Assembly (NCBI GenBank): GCA_942490895.1
Contig: CALNZC010000052.1
Location: forward strand, 310,001 to 374,000
Source: JAGNXB01 sp942490895
GTDB lineage: Bacteria; Bacteroidota; Bacteroidia; Chitinophagales; Saprospiraceae
DNA: 64,000 nucleotides
Reading direction: 5' to 3'
This document shows, one piece after another, positions 17,379 through 27,417 of the stretch. The notes below the pieces were generated by a model that did not search any database, had not been told where the DNA came from, and was given only the letters and a program-made list of their open reading frames with translations. The position numbers were made by a program, and so were the translations under genes. Numbering within the stretch: position 1 is the stretch's first letter; each line of letters begins with the position of its first letter.

Positions 17379-20300
17379 TTATCTGGTGAGTTGAATATGT
17401 ATACCGCCTGGAATCTTGACTGAAGGAGAGACCCCGGGATTTGCAAATCCGTTCCTTTCCAGGGCATTTGACCATAGGTCCGTCGAAGTTTCGACCGATT
17501 CTCCAGGTATAATTGTAAAGGAAATATGTCGATCATCTACCCTCATGTCCACAATATCAACACGGGTGTCTTGATTTATATCTTCTATAAATCCCTTTGA
17601 AATAAACAGTTCTCCTACATGGGCATAAACGCCTTTCCAGTCAGCAGGAAGGTTCTTTATCGATACCGTATTCATCATTTCCTCCCTGTTCTGGTAAGAA
17701 CTGAGATCCACTGTTGATTGAGGTAAAGAAAAATGCCATCCAGCAAGACTGTTCAATTCAAAGTGAAGCTCAACTGTCGAATCAATAAAATCTCCCCATT
17801 GTGAGGTGATAAATGTCATCGGATGAGACAATCCATCGGGATTATCCGGGTAGGCAGACATCCCCTCAACAAAATATTGGTATCTGGCTTGCAAATGCAT
17901 CAAACTTGATCCCGAGCAATTAAACTGGACGTAGCAATCTGTTTTCGGATCTGCACGTCCTGTAGTCATTATACCAAGGTCCATAGCGTCGAAATAAACA
18001 GATTCCTTCAGCCAGAATTTCTTCCGATCCAGGTTCATCCCATCCACACAAATCGGGATGCCGGAAAGACTGAATCCGACAACCTGGCCTTCCGGTGTCC
18101 GAACACTCAGCACACCATTCGCCAGGGCATTTTGTCGATCAAAACGAATACCGGTCAGAATAAAGTCCATGCCCGGACTCAGACATCCTTGTCCCTGACC
18201 CAATGCATTGAGTGTGTGACGAAGAGAAAGAGGCATTTTTTGGAGGCTTCGTGTTCCTGTTCCGGACTTTTGAATTGCCCGAATCATGTCTATCTCTTTG
18301 CCATCCAATTGGAGCGGCAGTCCCTCGTTTATCTCGACCATTTTCTGACCGAGATCTTCAGGCAATCCAGATTCAGCAATGGATGTCACCTCCCCAGCCA
18401 TCATTTGACCCAATCCGTCAATCCTTAAACCGGTAAATGCCGTAGCGATCTCGGACCCCAGGAAAGGCAACGCTATCCTCCCTTCTCCAGAGGTGCCATT
18501 TGGATCCAACCGGGAAACAATCATTTGAAAGGCGCCCACCCATACTTTGCGTCCTATGGTGAGATCCGAATTTTGCGAGCCGGATACAGGAGCATTGCAA
18601 CTCCCGGAATAGGTGGTACAAGCGGCTGGCTCCAGGAAAGTCAGATCCGAATCCCTGGAAGCGATGACTGCATAGGAGGATGCGGAGGGATTTGTTTTAA
18701 TCGGATCACATACGCATGTAAATGGAGCGGTCACCAGTGCAGCTCTGTCCAACTGGAGATAAGTCATCCGAAAAGGAATTGTTGGATTCGCATGTTTGCC
18801 CGCCCAAAAAACCGTTTGCACGGCTTGATTACCACTCGACAGGTCAAAGGACAATCCAAGGCCGGGAAAGGATTGATCCTCCAGAACAAAATTCTGATCC
18901 AAAAACCCAATGGCATTAACCTGCATCGCTTGACCGCCCAGATGGACATCGCCTTCTGGCAGTTCGATCTGCCGAACGCCTATCCTAGTCCCGGAAGGGA
19001 GATCCGGATGATCGATCAGGAACCCATGGATCTTCAGATTTTCGATGTCAAAATTGAAATCTGTGTTTTCAGCAAGCCCAAGACCTTGCTTGATCATCGA
19101 CCAATTTAATTGCTCTTCCTCTTTTGCATACTGATCAAATTGGGATTGGTTGACTGCGACACGTGCCGTGGCCTCCAATGTTGCGTAGGAGAGATCTGGT
19201 CCATTCTGCTTCGAATAAAGATGCACCTCACTACCTGGTTCCAAGTCAATCACCATCGGAAATAAAGGCAACGCCCCGGAACCCTGTGGATGTAAATCAA
19301 AGTGGTACTCATCATCCGTATTGCGGGACCACTGCCCCGAATATCCAAAGAGGACGTCTAATGGCAATATCCTCACTTGCCCAGTCAAATCCACTGGGCC
19401 AGCTATTCCTTGTTCACTTTCCCAGGACAAGGCATCAATTTGAAAAGGCCAATTTGCCTCCCCTTTATCCTCAAATTTCCTTAATTCATCTGCTCCCAAT
19501 TTCGCCGTCAAGCCCCGGCCGTCATACAGGAGGTAATCTATGTTGATCTGAGCGATGGAAGTAGAGTCCACATCTCTTAATTCGGCTGGCAATTCAATTG
19601 TTAATCCCCTCAGATCAAATCCCGTCCACGCTTTGCCTGACCCAGGATATAATGGCGAGAAAACCATGCCCGAAATGCTATCTGCAGGATGCAGGTCTAC
19701 TAAAATTTGACTTGGATTAAATTGCCATCCGGGCAATGCCGGATGTGTAAATGGTTCCATGAACGCTTCGGTGATCACCGGCCCCAGTTTTTCAGTCTGG
19801 ATGGTCATCCGGGCAGAAAGCTGTTCCGCATCTGCGCTTATCGGGAGCAATTCATCTCGAGGAAAAGCATAGGTCGCTTGAAGGTTGTAATGGCGGAACC
19901 CATTACAATCAAATGCCACGAAAGATCCCTGGTCTGCGCCACGTTCTGCCTCCCGAGCAGAGACATTGACATAGGATTTCCCTAATGGCCAGAAGGGCAT
20001 ATCCTCTCCCAGGAATAACTTCAGATCGGAAAGATCAATTCCATTTGGTCCAAGGCGGACATTCGCCCCTCCAAAACGAAGGTATTCGCCTTGCTCATTG
20101 GGGATAACGACCATCAGGTCACACGTGGCTCCACCCGGTGGAAAGTCAATTCGGGCAACTGTTAATTCAAATGGGATCTTTTCCCGAAGGAACCGATTCA
20201 ATGGTTTGGTCAGGGATATGGGCAGTCTGATCAAATCAGGATTACCCGCATCGGGAACACCTGCAACCATTCGTTTGATTTCCTCCGATGTAAATGGCGC

Positions 20301-21596
20301 AACATCACTGAAGTCCAGAGAACCATCCGCCTTTGCCTGGAGCCCTTCCAATCGCTGGTCATATTGGATGCTCGTTACTTCCCCACCAAAACTGCGGTAA
20401 TCTGTATTCACTTTAAGATCCTTAAAAGATACCTTGATACCCAGGTCCAGAAAAGGGATCATGATCTGACCATACCCTTCTGCACCTAATCCTGAAGTTT
20501 TTACCAGGTCGGTGATCCGCAAATCAAAATCGCCAACTTCCACCAGATCATTCAATGACAACACCCCGATCGGTTCCTGATTGGCGGTGGCCTTCGGTTC
20601 CTGGACCTGGCAGATTTGGGCCAGAGGCACAATATCCGGTGGCACATTGAAGGTCCACACCTCACTATATCCATTATTCTGAAAATAACCGGGAATGTCC
20701 ATGCCCATATCATCGGCCACCTGAGCTCGCACGCGCCAGATATATTCTTTACCCGGGACAAGCGGTAGTGCCCCCGCTCCATAAATCAATCTTTGAAACC
20801 GGACTTCTTCCTGGTAGATCAATGTGTGCCGCTCGAATTCATCCTGGAGGGTAATACCCGGAATTTTCTCCCTCAGTTGAAAATCATAAGTCAGGTTGGA
20901 TTGAAAAGGATAGGGAAATCCAGTGTTCTGCCAGACAAACTGTAGGCTATTGGCCTGACCCATAGCCAATGTCGCCCCCTGCCAGGGCAATGTTAATATC
21001 GGGGGCGATAGTTGATGCAGATACCCGCTGGCGCAAATCTTATCCGAGATGGGCTCGAGGCGAACGCCATCAATCACTTCAATACAGATGGAATAAAAAT
21101 CTTCCGGCACAGTAGAGGCCACTGAAAAGCCACTGAGACTCACCAGGTGATTTGGATTAAAATAAGTGGCCAGATCAGCCCCATTCAGCATGACCGGGAA
21201 TCCTTTTTGGAGGGTTATCCGGGGGGCTTGAAATCCCGGATCAGTCATCATGATGGTCTTCCCATTTCGCTCAATAGTCAGTCGGAAGAAAACCTCACGA
21301 AAGGGCTCAACAGGGTCACGTAATTCGAGTCTGAAATTGAGTCGATGGGCATTGGCTTCGACATGGGTAAAGTCGCTGAGATAAACAGTACCCCCGACAA
21401 GCACTGGTGGTGTGGCCGTCACCCATACCGGATACACTTGGCCGGGTTGTGCGAGTGCTCGTAAACCCGGAACAGAAATGACAAACAGGATGAACAGAAT
21501 AGTCCACGAGGTATTTCGGACCATAGATTGCAATTGCCCTGAAGGACGTTGGCCCAAACGGGCAACATGGGTAGTCACTTGTTCATCCCGGGTCAT
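17379..21596 (-). CDS. TANFOR-like giant secreted protein
   Basis: The 1405-residue protein has a signal peptide beginning at an internal Met (MVRNTSWTILFILF, 21524), with a weaker basic extension if the first ATG at 21596 is used. That ATG overlaps the preceding stop as ATGA. The N-terminal 300 residues match the TANFOR module of Bacteroidota surface proteins: LRLTIxxNGxxI-like strands, LQKGFPVMLNGADLATYF, LPEGxYxxCxEV-like VPEDFYSICIEVIDG, then PPILTLPWQGATL and FVWQNTGFPYPFQSNLTY. The remaining ~1100 residues are long beta-rich repeats, with two related GYGQIMIPFLDL / GEGRIALPFLGS blocks. No C-terminal sorting domain is evident. It probably works with the barrel-like protein upstream and the repeat adhesin downstream. 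Confidence 0.75.
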   Translation of the reverse strand: MTRDEQVTTHVARLGQRPSGQLQSMVRNTSWTILFILFVISVPGLRALAQPGQVYPVWVTATPPVLVGGTVYLSDFTHVEANAHRLNFRLELRDPVEPFREVFFRLTIERNGKTIMMTDPGFQAPRITLQKGFPVMLNGADLATYFNPNHLVSLSGFSVASTVPEDFYSICIEVIDGVRLEPISDKICASGYLHQLSPPILTLPWQGATLAMGQANSLQFVWQNTGFPYPFQSNLTYDFQLREKIPGITLQDEFERHTLIYQEEVRFQRLIYGAGALPLVPGKEYIWRVRAQVADDMGMDIPGYFQNNGYSEVWTFNVPPDIVPLAQICQVQEPKATANQEPIGVLSLNDLVEVGDFDLRITDLVKTSGLGAEGYGQIMIPFLDLGIKVSFKDLKVNTDYRSFGGEVTSIQYDQRLEGLQAKADGSLDFSDVAPFTSEEIKRMVAGVPDAGNPDLIRLPISLTKPLNRFLREKIPFELTVARIDFPPGGATCDLMVVIPNEQGEYLRFGGANVRLGPNGIDLSDLKLFLGEDMPFWPLGKSYVNVSAREAERGADQGSFVAFDCNGFRHYNLQATYAFPRDELLPISADAEQLSARMTIQTEKLGPVITEAFMEPFTHPALPGWQFNPSQILVDLHPADSISGMVFSPLYPGSGKAWTGFDLRGLTIELPAELRDVDSTSIAQINIDYLLYDGRGLTAKLGADELRKFEDKGEANWPFQIDALSWESEQGIAGPVDLTGQVRILPLDVLFGYSGQWSRNTDDEYHFDLHPQGSGALPLFPMVIDLEPGSEVHLYSKQNGPDLSYATLEATARVAVNQSQFDQYAKEEEQLNWSMIKQGLGLAENTDFNFDIENLKIHGFLIDHPDLPSGTRIGVRQIELPEGDVHLGGQAMQVNAIGFLDQNFVLEDQSFPGLGLSFDLSSGNQAVQTVFWAGKHANPTIPFRMTYLQLDRAALVTAPFTCVCDPIKTNPSASSYAVIASRDSDLTFLEPAACTTYSGSCNAPVSGSQNSDLTIGRKVWVGAFQMIVSRLDPNGTSGEGRIALPFLGSEIATAFTGLRIDGLGQMMAGEVTSIAESGLPEDLGQKMVEINEGLPLQLDGKEIDMIRAIQKSGTGTRSLQKMPLSLRHTLNALGQGQGCLSPGMDFILTGIRFDRQNALANGVLSVRTPEGQVVGFSLSGIPICVDGMNLDRKKFWLKESVYFDAMDLGIMTTGRADPKTDCYVQFNCSGSSLMHLQARYQYFVEGMSAYPDNPDGLSHPMTFITSQWGDFIDSTVELHFELNSLAGWHFSLPQSTVDLSSYQNREEMMNTVSIKNLPADWKGVYAHVGELFISKGFIEDINQDTRVDIVDMRVDDRHISFTIIPGESVETSTDLWSNALERNGFANPGVSPSVKIPGGIHIQLTR

Positions 21597-23368
21597 TGGG
21601 TCACATTGATTTCGGGTGATGCAAAAGGATGATAACCAAACTGAACATTATACCCAATGACAGCCATCAATTCAGAGAATTGTTGATCAGTGCCACTTAA
21701 TTTCTTTTGATTGGTCAATAAATTCAGCTGAAGGTGTAGCGCATGTTGCTTCATAACCTGCCAAGAGCCGCGAAGAAAATGGCTCCAAAGTGTTTGGTGC
21801 AAGCCTTCGGTACTTGTCTGGAAATAAATATTCGACCCCACACCCGTCAGGACTTTGCCCTCCCAAAACTCTTTGCCCACTTGTAAGCCACCACCAAAGC
21901 GGCTCAAGGACAATCCGGTCAGGATATGATGATTGACATCTGCCGCCGCGCCAAATCGCCAGTGTGTCGGTGTCGTCACCGAATAATTGGCATTTGCATA
22001 ATACAGATCAGAAGCAGCGCTGGCGTCCGGTTGATCGATGCCATCTTGCACACCCTGAATACCACCCACGAGGGTTAACGTAGCTGCATTTCCTGACTTT
22101 CCAAAGAAACTCCGGCTGGCCGTCAAACTAGCCTCTCGAGAAACGACGACGACATTTAATGAATCTAACTCCTGACTCAATTGATAATCTACACGAGAAC
22201 TGAAATTGGAAAACGAAGCACCCAAAACCCAGTTTTTGAGCCGGTAGGCGGCATTGGCAGAACCGATCAAGCGACGAAAAGAGGCTTGTTTTGAACCATC
22301 CAGATTATTGCGTTGCAATCCACCTTGCACCTGAAGATGAAGGGATTTTTTTAAGAGGCTGAAATTGGCGTATGCGGTAAAATTCTCCAGATCGTCATTA
22401 AAGAAATAAGCCCCTAAAGACCGATAGCCGGCATCGATACGGCGATACTCCAGGCCTGCTCGAAAATCATTCCGCGAATAATCCAGCTTGACATTTGCGG
22501 CATGGCGCATGTCGGTAGACGTCTTTCGCTGAAAAAGGAAACTCCGATACAGGAAAAAGCCCTGATCCTCCTCAGGGTCTTGAGCATTTCGGGTCAGCGC
22601 ACTCTGAGCCAATTCAAATTCTACCGACAGATACTTTCGGATGGTCTTTTTTCCATTGAGGCTGATCACCAGATTCTCCAATGGCGTCACCTGAAAAACC
22701 GAATCAATCTCCCCGAGCAAAGAAGCGGGATCCTCTTTGGCAGAAAACAGGGATAGCCCTATCCGATCTTTTGTGTCGCCATAAGCGACATGGGCACCCC
22801 AACCGGTGCGGGTATATTGCTGAATAAATGGCGTGCGTAAAGAACGGCTCTGTGGTTCGGCTTTGGCCAATCGACCTCCCATACCTGCGATACGCCATTT
22901 ACCCGGTGTCAGGTCCAGACCCACACCCAGAAAATTGTGGTTAGCGAGGGTGAATTCAGAAAAGTCCATGTACCGATGCCCGGCATGCAAGGTGATCCAT
23001 TTGTAATATGGGCTCGCTCCAAATCGTGTAAATCGATTGCGTTGATTGCTCAAATAATCCTTCCAGTAATCCCGGGTAAACGGATGATCCACCTCATCCA
23101 GATTGTGCATGATAAAGGAAAAAGGAATAGTCAAGCGGTAGCTCCGAATAGTGGCATTAGCACTGACGGAACTGGCCAGTGGTGTCTGACGATCGGCAAT
23201 GTCCCATGCCTGATAAGATCGAAAACTAACACCAAAACTGCCATCCAAGGCAAATGGAACGCCCAGAGATGAGGGGTCTTTCTTCCCATTCAAAAGGCCT
23301 TCCACATCCTGTGCCCCAAGGGACACAATCATCAGACAACAGGCTATCGCAATAGTGAATCGAAACAT
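21593..23368 (-). CDS. Outer-membrane beta-barrel-like protein of the TANFOR operon
   Basis: From the ATG at 23368 the protein has 591 residues. A signal peptide (MFRFTIAIACCLMIVSLGAQ) is followed by alternating polar/hydrophobic strands with many aromatic residues, such as GVSFRSYQAWDI, GVGLDLTPGKWRIAGMGG and WSHFLRGSWQVMKQHAL. This is the look of a large outer-membrane barrel. I do not recognise a named family with certainty. It is first in a minus-strand operon: its stop overlaps the next ATG, and the third gene follows one base after the second. It may serve as the membrane base or partner of the TANFOR-like protein. An in-frame TTG at 23383 is a weaker start. Confidence 0.65.
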   Translation of the reverse strand: MFRFTIAIACCLMIVSLGAQDVEGLLNGKKDPSSLGVPFALDGSFGVSFRSYQAWDIADRQTPLASSVSANATIRSYRLTIPFSFIMHNLDEVDHPFTRDYWKDYLSNQRNRFTRFGASPYYKWITLHAGHRYMDFSEFTLANHNFLGVGLDLTPGKWRIAGMGGRLAKAEPQSRSLRTPFIQQYTRTGWGAHVAYGDTKDRIGLSLFSAKEDPASLLGEIDSVFQVTPLENLVISLNGKKTIRKYLSVEFELAQSALTRNAQDPEEDQGFFLYRSFLFQRKTSTDMRHAANVKLDYSRNDFRAGLEYRRIDAGYRSLGAYFFNDDLENFTAYANFSLLKKSLHLQVQGGLQRNNLDGSKQASFRRLIGSANAAYRLKNWVLGASFSNFSSRVDYQLSQELDSLNVVVVSREASLTASRSFFGKSGNAATLTLVGGIQGVQDGIDQPDASAASDLYYANANYSVTTPTHWRFGAAADVNHHILTGLSLSRFGGGLQVGKEFWEGKVLTGVGSNIYFQTSTEGLHQTLWSHFLRGSWQVMKQHALHLQLNLLTNQKKLSGTDQQFSELMAVIGYNVQFGYHPFASPEINVTQ

Positions 23369-23831
23369 AGTGTTGGTTGTCAAATCGACTCTCGTTTTGA
23401 ATTGAGATGTGGGATCCGACTCGGGTACAACCCGAATATAACCATTCTAGGGGAAAGCTGAAGGCCCGCGAACCCTGTAAAATGAGATGTTTCAACGTCC
23501 GTAACGCCCATGATGAAGCGCATTTCCAGGGCCAAATCAAGTGCTGAGATTCAATTCTTGATGATTTAAGTGAATGAAGCCCACAGGATGACCGGCTTAC
23601 AAATATGCTCCATCACACATATCTACTTCCTTTCCAAGGATTCTAGAAACCCCAGTCCTGGGCCCAATCCCTTGATATGAGAATAAAATAAATGCGTAAA
23701 ATATCCCTGTATCGCTCAACATGTGTCATAAACAGGGGGGTGGTGGTCCAGAAGACTTCTTCCAGTGGCTACCTTTGAGAAGTGGGGCCCACTTCCGATC
23801 TCACCCCATTCACACCATCAATCCCTCCAGG
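23369..23831. other. Divergent intergenic region without recognised gene
   Basis: About 460 bp separate the surface operon (minus) from the next plus-strand gene. I see a small perfect hairpin (TCGGGT-ACA-ACCCGA, about 23419-23433) and no reliable promoter, RNA gene or small ORF. It must hold the promoters of both flanking units. Confidence 0.5.
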
Positions 23832-24842
23832 ATGAATAGGATCATGATCTGTTTGTTATGCCTGCTTCAAGTGCAATCTATCATTGGCCAGGAAACCGTG
23901 GCGCCCGCCTGGTATCACGAAGAGCTGCAGTATCAAGTTGGTACCTGGACCACCAGCAATGCGCCATTCACTAACGCCAATGAGCCGATGACGGACTACC
24001 TTGTCGAATGGACATGGGGCGAACACAGAAATACCTTGACAGGGCGTCTCTATGGCTCCATCAATGGGAAACCCACCCGTTCTTTCTGGGAGTTTTACCA
24101 ATTCTGGGACCCTACCAGCCAACAGGCTGTCTTCCAGCAGATCGGCCAGGATGGAACTGCGGGAATCGGATGGCTCACTCAAGATGAACCAGGCGTCATC
24201 AAACTGGTACAGACCTTTACCAGTCCGTCTGGCAATACGTTCCGCATGGGTCACCTCCACACCACCATTGATGAGAACAGCTACCAGGGTGATTCGTACA
24301 TGATCGATTCATCTGGCAGATGGACCATTTCCAGAGCCTATCGCTGGACCAGAGTACCCCAATCACCAGACACATCTACGTGTACCTGTTGTTTATCGCC
24401 CTTTACCGATTTCGACTTCTGGACTGGTGAATGGCAGGTGACCGATACCGCCGGCACCTTCCTGGGCACCAACCACATCCAACGGCAATTGGACCAGTGC
24501 CTGCTTTTAGAAAACTGGACATCAGGCGGCAAAAACCGTGGAAAGAGCATCAATTACTTTGATCCTTCAGATCAGAAATGGCACCAGACCTGGATCGACA
24601 ATCAAGGAACTATTCTCCACCTTTCTGGAGGCACTATTGATGGCTCCATGGTAATGGAAAGCCCCTGGCAAACCGGCAGCGAAGTCTCCCGATATAAGCA
24701 CCGCATCACCTGGGCGCCTCAACTGGATGGGCGTGTCATCCAAACCTGGGATATGCTTGGCGCCGAAGGTCAAATCTTGCAAACGCTGTTTAGCGGTATT
24801 TACACCAAATGGCCCTGTGTAGGGGAGGAACGGACAGAATAA
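23832..24842 (+). CDS. Secreted DUF1579-like two-module protein
   Basis: The ATG at 23832 starts a signal peptide (MNRIMICLLCLLQVQSIIGQ) and gives a 336-residue exported protein. Two similar beta-barrel-like modules are visible, each about 140 residues: one beginning at YQVGTWTTSNAPF, one at FTDFDFWTGEWQVTD. The FDFWxGEWxV ... ENW ... YFDPSDQKWHQTWID pattern is typical of the DUF1579-like family of exported proteins. No activity is established; some relatives are thought to bind small hydrophobic ligands. A Cys-rich linker (CTCC) joins the modules. The frame extends 37 codons further upstream, but the signal peptide fixes the start. Confidence 0.7.
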   Translation: MNRIMICLLCLLQVQSIIGQETVAPAWYHEELQYQVGTWTTSNAPFTNANEPMTDYLVEWTWGEHRNTLTGRLYGSINGKPTRSFWEFYQFWDPTSQQAVFQQIGQDGTAGIGWLTQDEPGVIKLVQTFTSPSGNTFRMGHLHTTIDENSYQGDSYMIDSSGRWTISRAYRWTRVPQSPDTSTCTCCLSPFTDFDFWTGEWQVTDTAGTFLGTNHIQRQLDQCLLLENWTSGGKNRGKSINYFDPSDQKWHQTWIDNQGTILHLSGGTIDGSMVMESPWQTGSEVSRYKHRITWAPQLDGRVIQTWDMLGAEGQILQTLFSGIYTKWPCVGEERTE

Positions 24843-24902
24843 CGCAAATTCTGTTGACGCTGTACCTCATATTGGCCCGGACCCGAGTACTCGGGGTTTG
24901 GG

Positions 24903-25229
24903 TTCCTCATTCCTGTGTTCCTGATTTTTCATTCTCAGTGTCTCTTCGTCCCACAGTCTCAAAGTCCAATTACCCCCTTCAAGGCTTCCCAACCTTTCTC
25001 AGGCAAGCTCACGCTTTCAGATTTCCGACTTCCCACCCCAGACGACGCTGCTGTGCAGCTTGTCTGGATCCGGAACTTTAGATCCAGATCATAGCATCTG
25101 GACATGGTGTCTAAAGCACCATCGTCTGATTTCCTCATTCCTGCGTTCCTGATTCCTGATTCCTGATTTTTCATTCTCAGTGTCTCTTCGTCCCACAGTC
25201 TCAAAGTCCAATTACCCCCTTCAGGGCTT
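24903..25229. repeat. Pyrimidine-rich intergenic duplication with hairpins
   Basis: Two ~85-100-bp copies (24903-24987 and 25131-25229) share the words TTCCTCATTCCTG, ATTTTTCATTCTCAGTG, TCTCTTCGTCCCACAGTC and CCAATTACCCCCTTC. Between them lie three adjacent small inverted repeats: CCAGAC...GTCTGG enclosing GCTGC...GCAGC at 25038-25067, TCCAGAT...ATCTGGA at 25083-25102, and GGTG...CACC at 25106-25120. No gene is apparent. Open frames here are low-complexity translations of the repeat. Confidence 0.8.
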
Positions 25230-25296
25230 ACTTCCTTATTTCAGGCAAGGTCAGACTTTCTCATTCCTCATTCCTCATTCCTTATTTCACATTTTT

Positions 25297-25925
25297 CATC
25301 CTTCACTCCCTTCCTGACTGAAAGACAGGTGCCTTCTGCTTTCCGACTTCCAGGATCTCTGAGTGTCCTACTCTTTGCTTCAGTTTACCGTTTAACGCTG
25401 TACCAAGATTTGTTTATACCGCTAAAGTGGCCTTAGTGACTGAGTGGTCATTCGTCATTCCGCTTTCCGATTTCCGCCTTTCTCATTCCTCATTCCCTTA
25501 CATTTTACATTTCTCATCCTTCACTCCCTTCCTGACTGAAAGACAGGTGCCTTCTGCTTTCCGACTTCCAGGATCTCTGAGTGTCCTACTCTTTGCTTCA
25601 GTTTACCGTTTAACGCTGTACCAAGATTTGTTTTTACCGCTAAAGTGGCCTTAGTGACTCAGTGGTCATTCGTCATTCCGCTTTCCGATTTCCGCCTTTC
25701 TCATTCCTCATTCCTCATTCCTCATTCCTCATTCCTTATTTCACATTTTTCATCCTTCACTCCCTTCCTGACTGAAAGACAGGTGCCTTCTGCTTTGCGA
25801 CTTCCAGGATCTCTGAGTGTCCTACTCTTTGCTTCAGTTTACCGTTTAACGCTGTACCAAGATTTGTTTTTACCGCTAAAGTGGCCTTAGTGAGTGAGTG
25901 GTCATTCGTCCTTCCGCTTTTCTAT
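25297..25925. repeat. Three tandem copies of a ~220-bp intergenic repeat
   Basis: Copies start at 25297, 25514 and 25751. Each contains CATCCTTCACTCCCTTCC, ACTGAAAGACAGGTGCC, TTTACCGTTTAACGCTGTACC and ACCGCTAAAGTGGCC. They differ by a few substitutions and by the number of TCATTCC words that join them. The array ends just before the start of the secreted hydrolase gene. Open frames in the array (for example near 25427 and 25645) are near-identical repeat translations, not genes. Confidence 0.85.
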
Positions 25926-25960
25926 TCCTTACCTTCGCCAGCCAATTCAATCTCAAATCT

Positions 25961-26923
25961 ATGCGTCATATTCTTTCCCTCCTCTTCGTCCTCCTGCTAA
26001 TCCAATCCGGATTCAGCCAGAATTATCCTGACAGCCAAACGGATGGTGAATATTTTGAAGTAAATGGCGCCAAGCTCTGGACCGTTCGCCATGGAGACGG
26101 ACCACCCCTCTTCTTCATCGCAGGTGGCCCTGGTGGATCTCACCCCGGACTGAGGAGTTTCGACCCCCTTTCCGATGGGCACACCCTGGTATTCTTTGAT
26201 GCTTTGGGAAGAGGAAAGTCCGACTTGTCGGATGATGTCACCGACTATTCGATCGATCGCGATGTCGATGATCTGGAAGGTCTGCGCAAGGCCATGGGCT
26301 ATGACAAAATTGCCGTACTCGGCCATTCCTATGGCGGCGTAGTAGCCCAGGGATATGCCATTAAATATCCCCAACACGTCAGCCACCTCATCCTCGCCAA
26401 CTCCTTTCACAGCTATCTGATGTGGCAGGCCAATGATGACAACTGCAATCATGAGATCAGGACCAACTACCCTGAAGTGTGGGATACTTTGATGATCGTC
26501 CGCGAGCAGGGCTATGTCTCCCGCGATGAGATCCATCAGGAGATCTATGGCCGGGTACCTTACGGCTTTTTATACGCCTACAATGCCGACAAATTCGTTC
26601 GTAGAGGAAAACCATCCGGACCACCCTACCCCAACCGTTTCAACCCGGAGGTTTATTATCAGATGGTCGGAAAGGACGGTGACTTCATCGTCAGCAGCGA
26701 CATTGGAAACTTTGATTTCCGGACAAAACTCAAAGATCTCCCCATGCCCATTCTGGTCATAGGGGGCCGATTTGACCGGGTAGCCGTCCCCAAGGAGATG
26801 ATCAAATACAAGACCTTCTGTCCGCAGTGCGAATACGTCATGTTCGAAAAAAGTGGGCACAACCCCCAGGTGGAAGAACCCGAAAAGGAATTTGAACTGA
26901 TCCGGAATTTTCTGAAGAAGTAA
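25961..26923 (+). CDS. Secreted alpha/beta hydrolase, proline iminopeptidase-like
   Basis: The ATG at 25961 begins a signal peptide (MRHILSLLFVLLLIQSGFSQ) and a 320-residue enzyme. It has the oxyanion motif GGPGG at 55-59, a nucleophile elbow GHSYGG with Ser123, a probable acid Asp in GGRFDRVAVP and a base His in KSGHNPQVEE. These are S33-type alpha/beta-hydrolase features; peptide aminoacyl hydrolysis is likely but substrates cannot be told. Unlike the hydrolase at 5.9 kb it has a plain signal peptide, not a lipobox. Repeat-rich DNA lies on both sides. Confidence 0.85.
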   Translation: MRHILSLLFVLLLIQSGFSQNYPDSQTDGEYFEVNGAKLWTVRHGDGPPLFFIAGGPGGSHPGLRSFDPLSDGHTLVFFDALGRGKSDLSDDVTDYSIDRDVDDLEGLRKAMGYDKIAVLGHSYGGVVAQGYAIKYPQHVSHLILANSFHSYLMWQANDDNCNHEIRTNYPEVWDTLMIVREQGYVSRDEIHQEIYGRVPYGFLYAYNADKFVRRGKPSGPPYPNRFNPEVYYQMVGKDGDFIVSSDIGNFDFRTKLKDLPMPILVIGGRFDRVAVPKEMIKYKTFCPQCEYVMFEKSGHNPQVEEPEKEFELIRNFLKK

Positions 26924-27417
26924 CCCTCCAGAACAGCATATCAAATCCGTTTTTCACCACAGGACCACATGGCGTGTCAATGTGTGGCACTCTCTGATTT
27001 TTTCATTTTGAAACCTGTCCGGTCAAGTCATTGGCACGGCAGCTAACCTCCACGGCCGTTAAAAAGCAGCCGGTACGGCTTCTGCTTTCTTTCCTAAATT
27101 CTCTGTGTCTCTTCGTCTCTTTGTCACAGATTCTACCTTCCTCATTTATCCCCCTGATGGCTGATGGCACAGTGTCATTCGATCTGGCTCTCCGTCCCAG
27201 ATTTCACTCTAATTTATTGCGCCCCTTCAGGGCTTAACACCTAATTTCATCCAAGGTCAAAGGTCACGCTTTCTAGGTTCCATCTTCGCCTTCCTCGCAC
27301 CTCGGCGAGCAGGCATTCCGCATATTGACCACGGTCCACTGAAGTCACCAGTCCATTCTCACTGCCTCACCGTCTCAAAGTCCCATTCCGCCTTCCGCCT
27401 TCCGATTTCCGACTTTC
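26924..27417. other. Intergenic region with scattered repeat words
   Basis: No supported gene. The stretch holds degenerate copies of the same intergenic words seen at 24.9-25.3 kb and 37.8 kb: TGTCTCTTCGTCTC, CCCTTCAGGGCTTA, a CAAGGTCAAAGGTCACGCTTTC variant of CAAGGTCAGACTTTC, and a closing CCGATTTCCGACTTTCTCATTCC. Confidence 0.6.

Noticed and set aside
25427..25890. Two similar 75-81-codon plus-strand frames
   Set aside because: They are translations of successive copies of the ~220-bp intergenic repeat; the similarity is due to DNA repetition, and composition is low-complexity.
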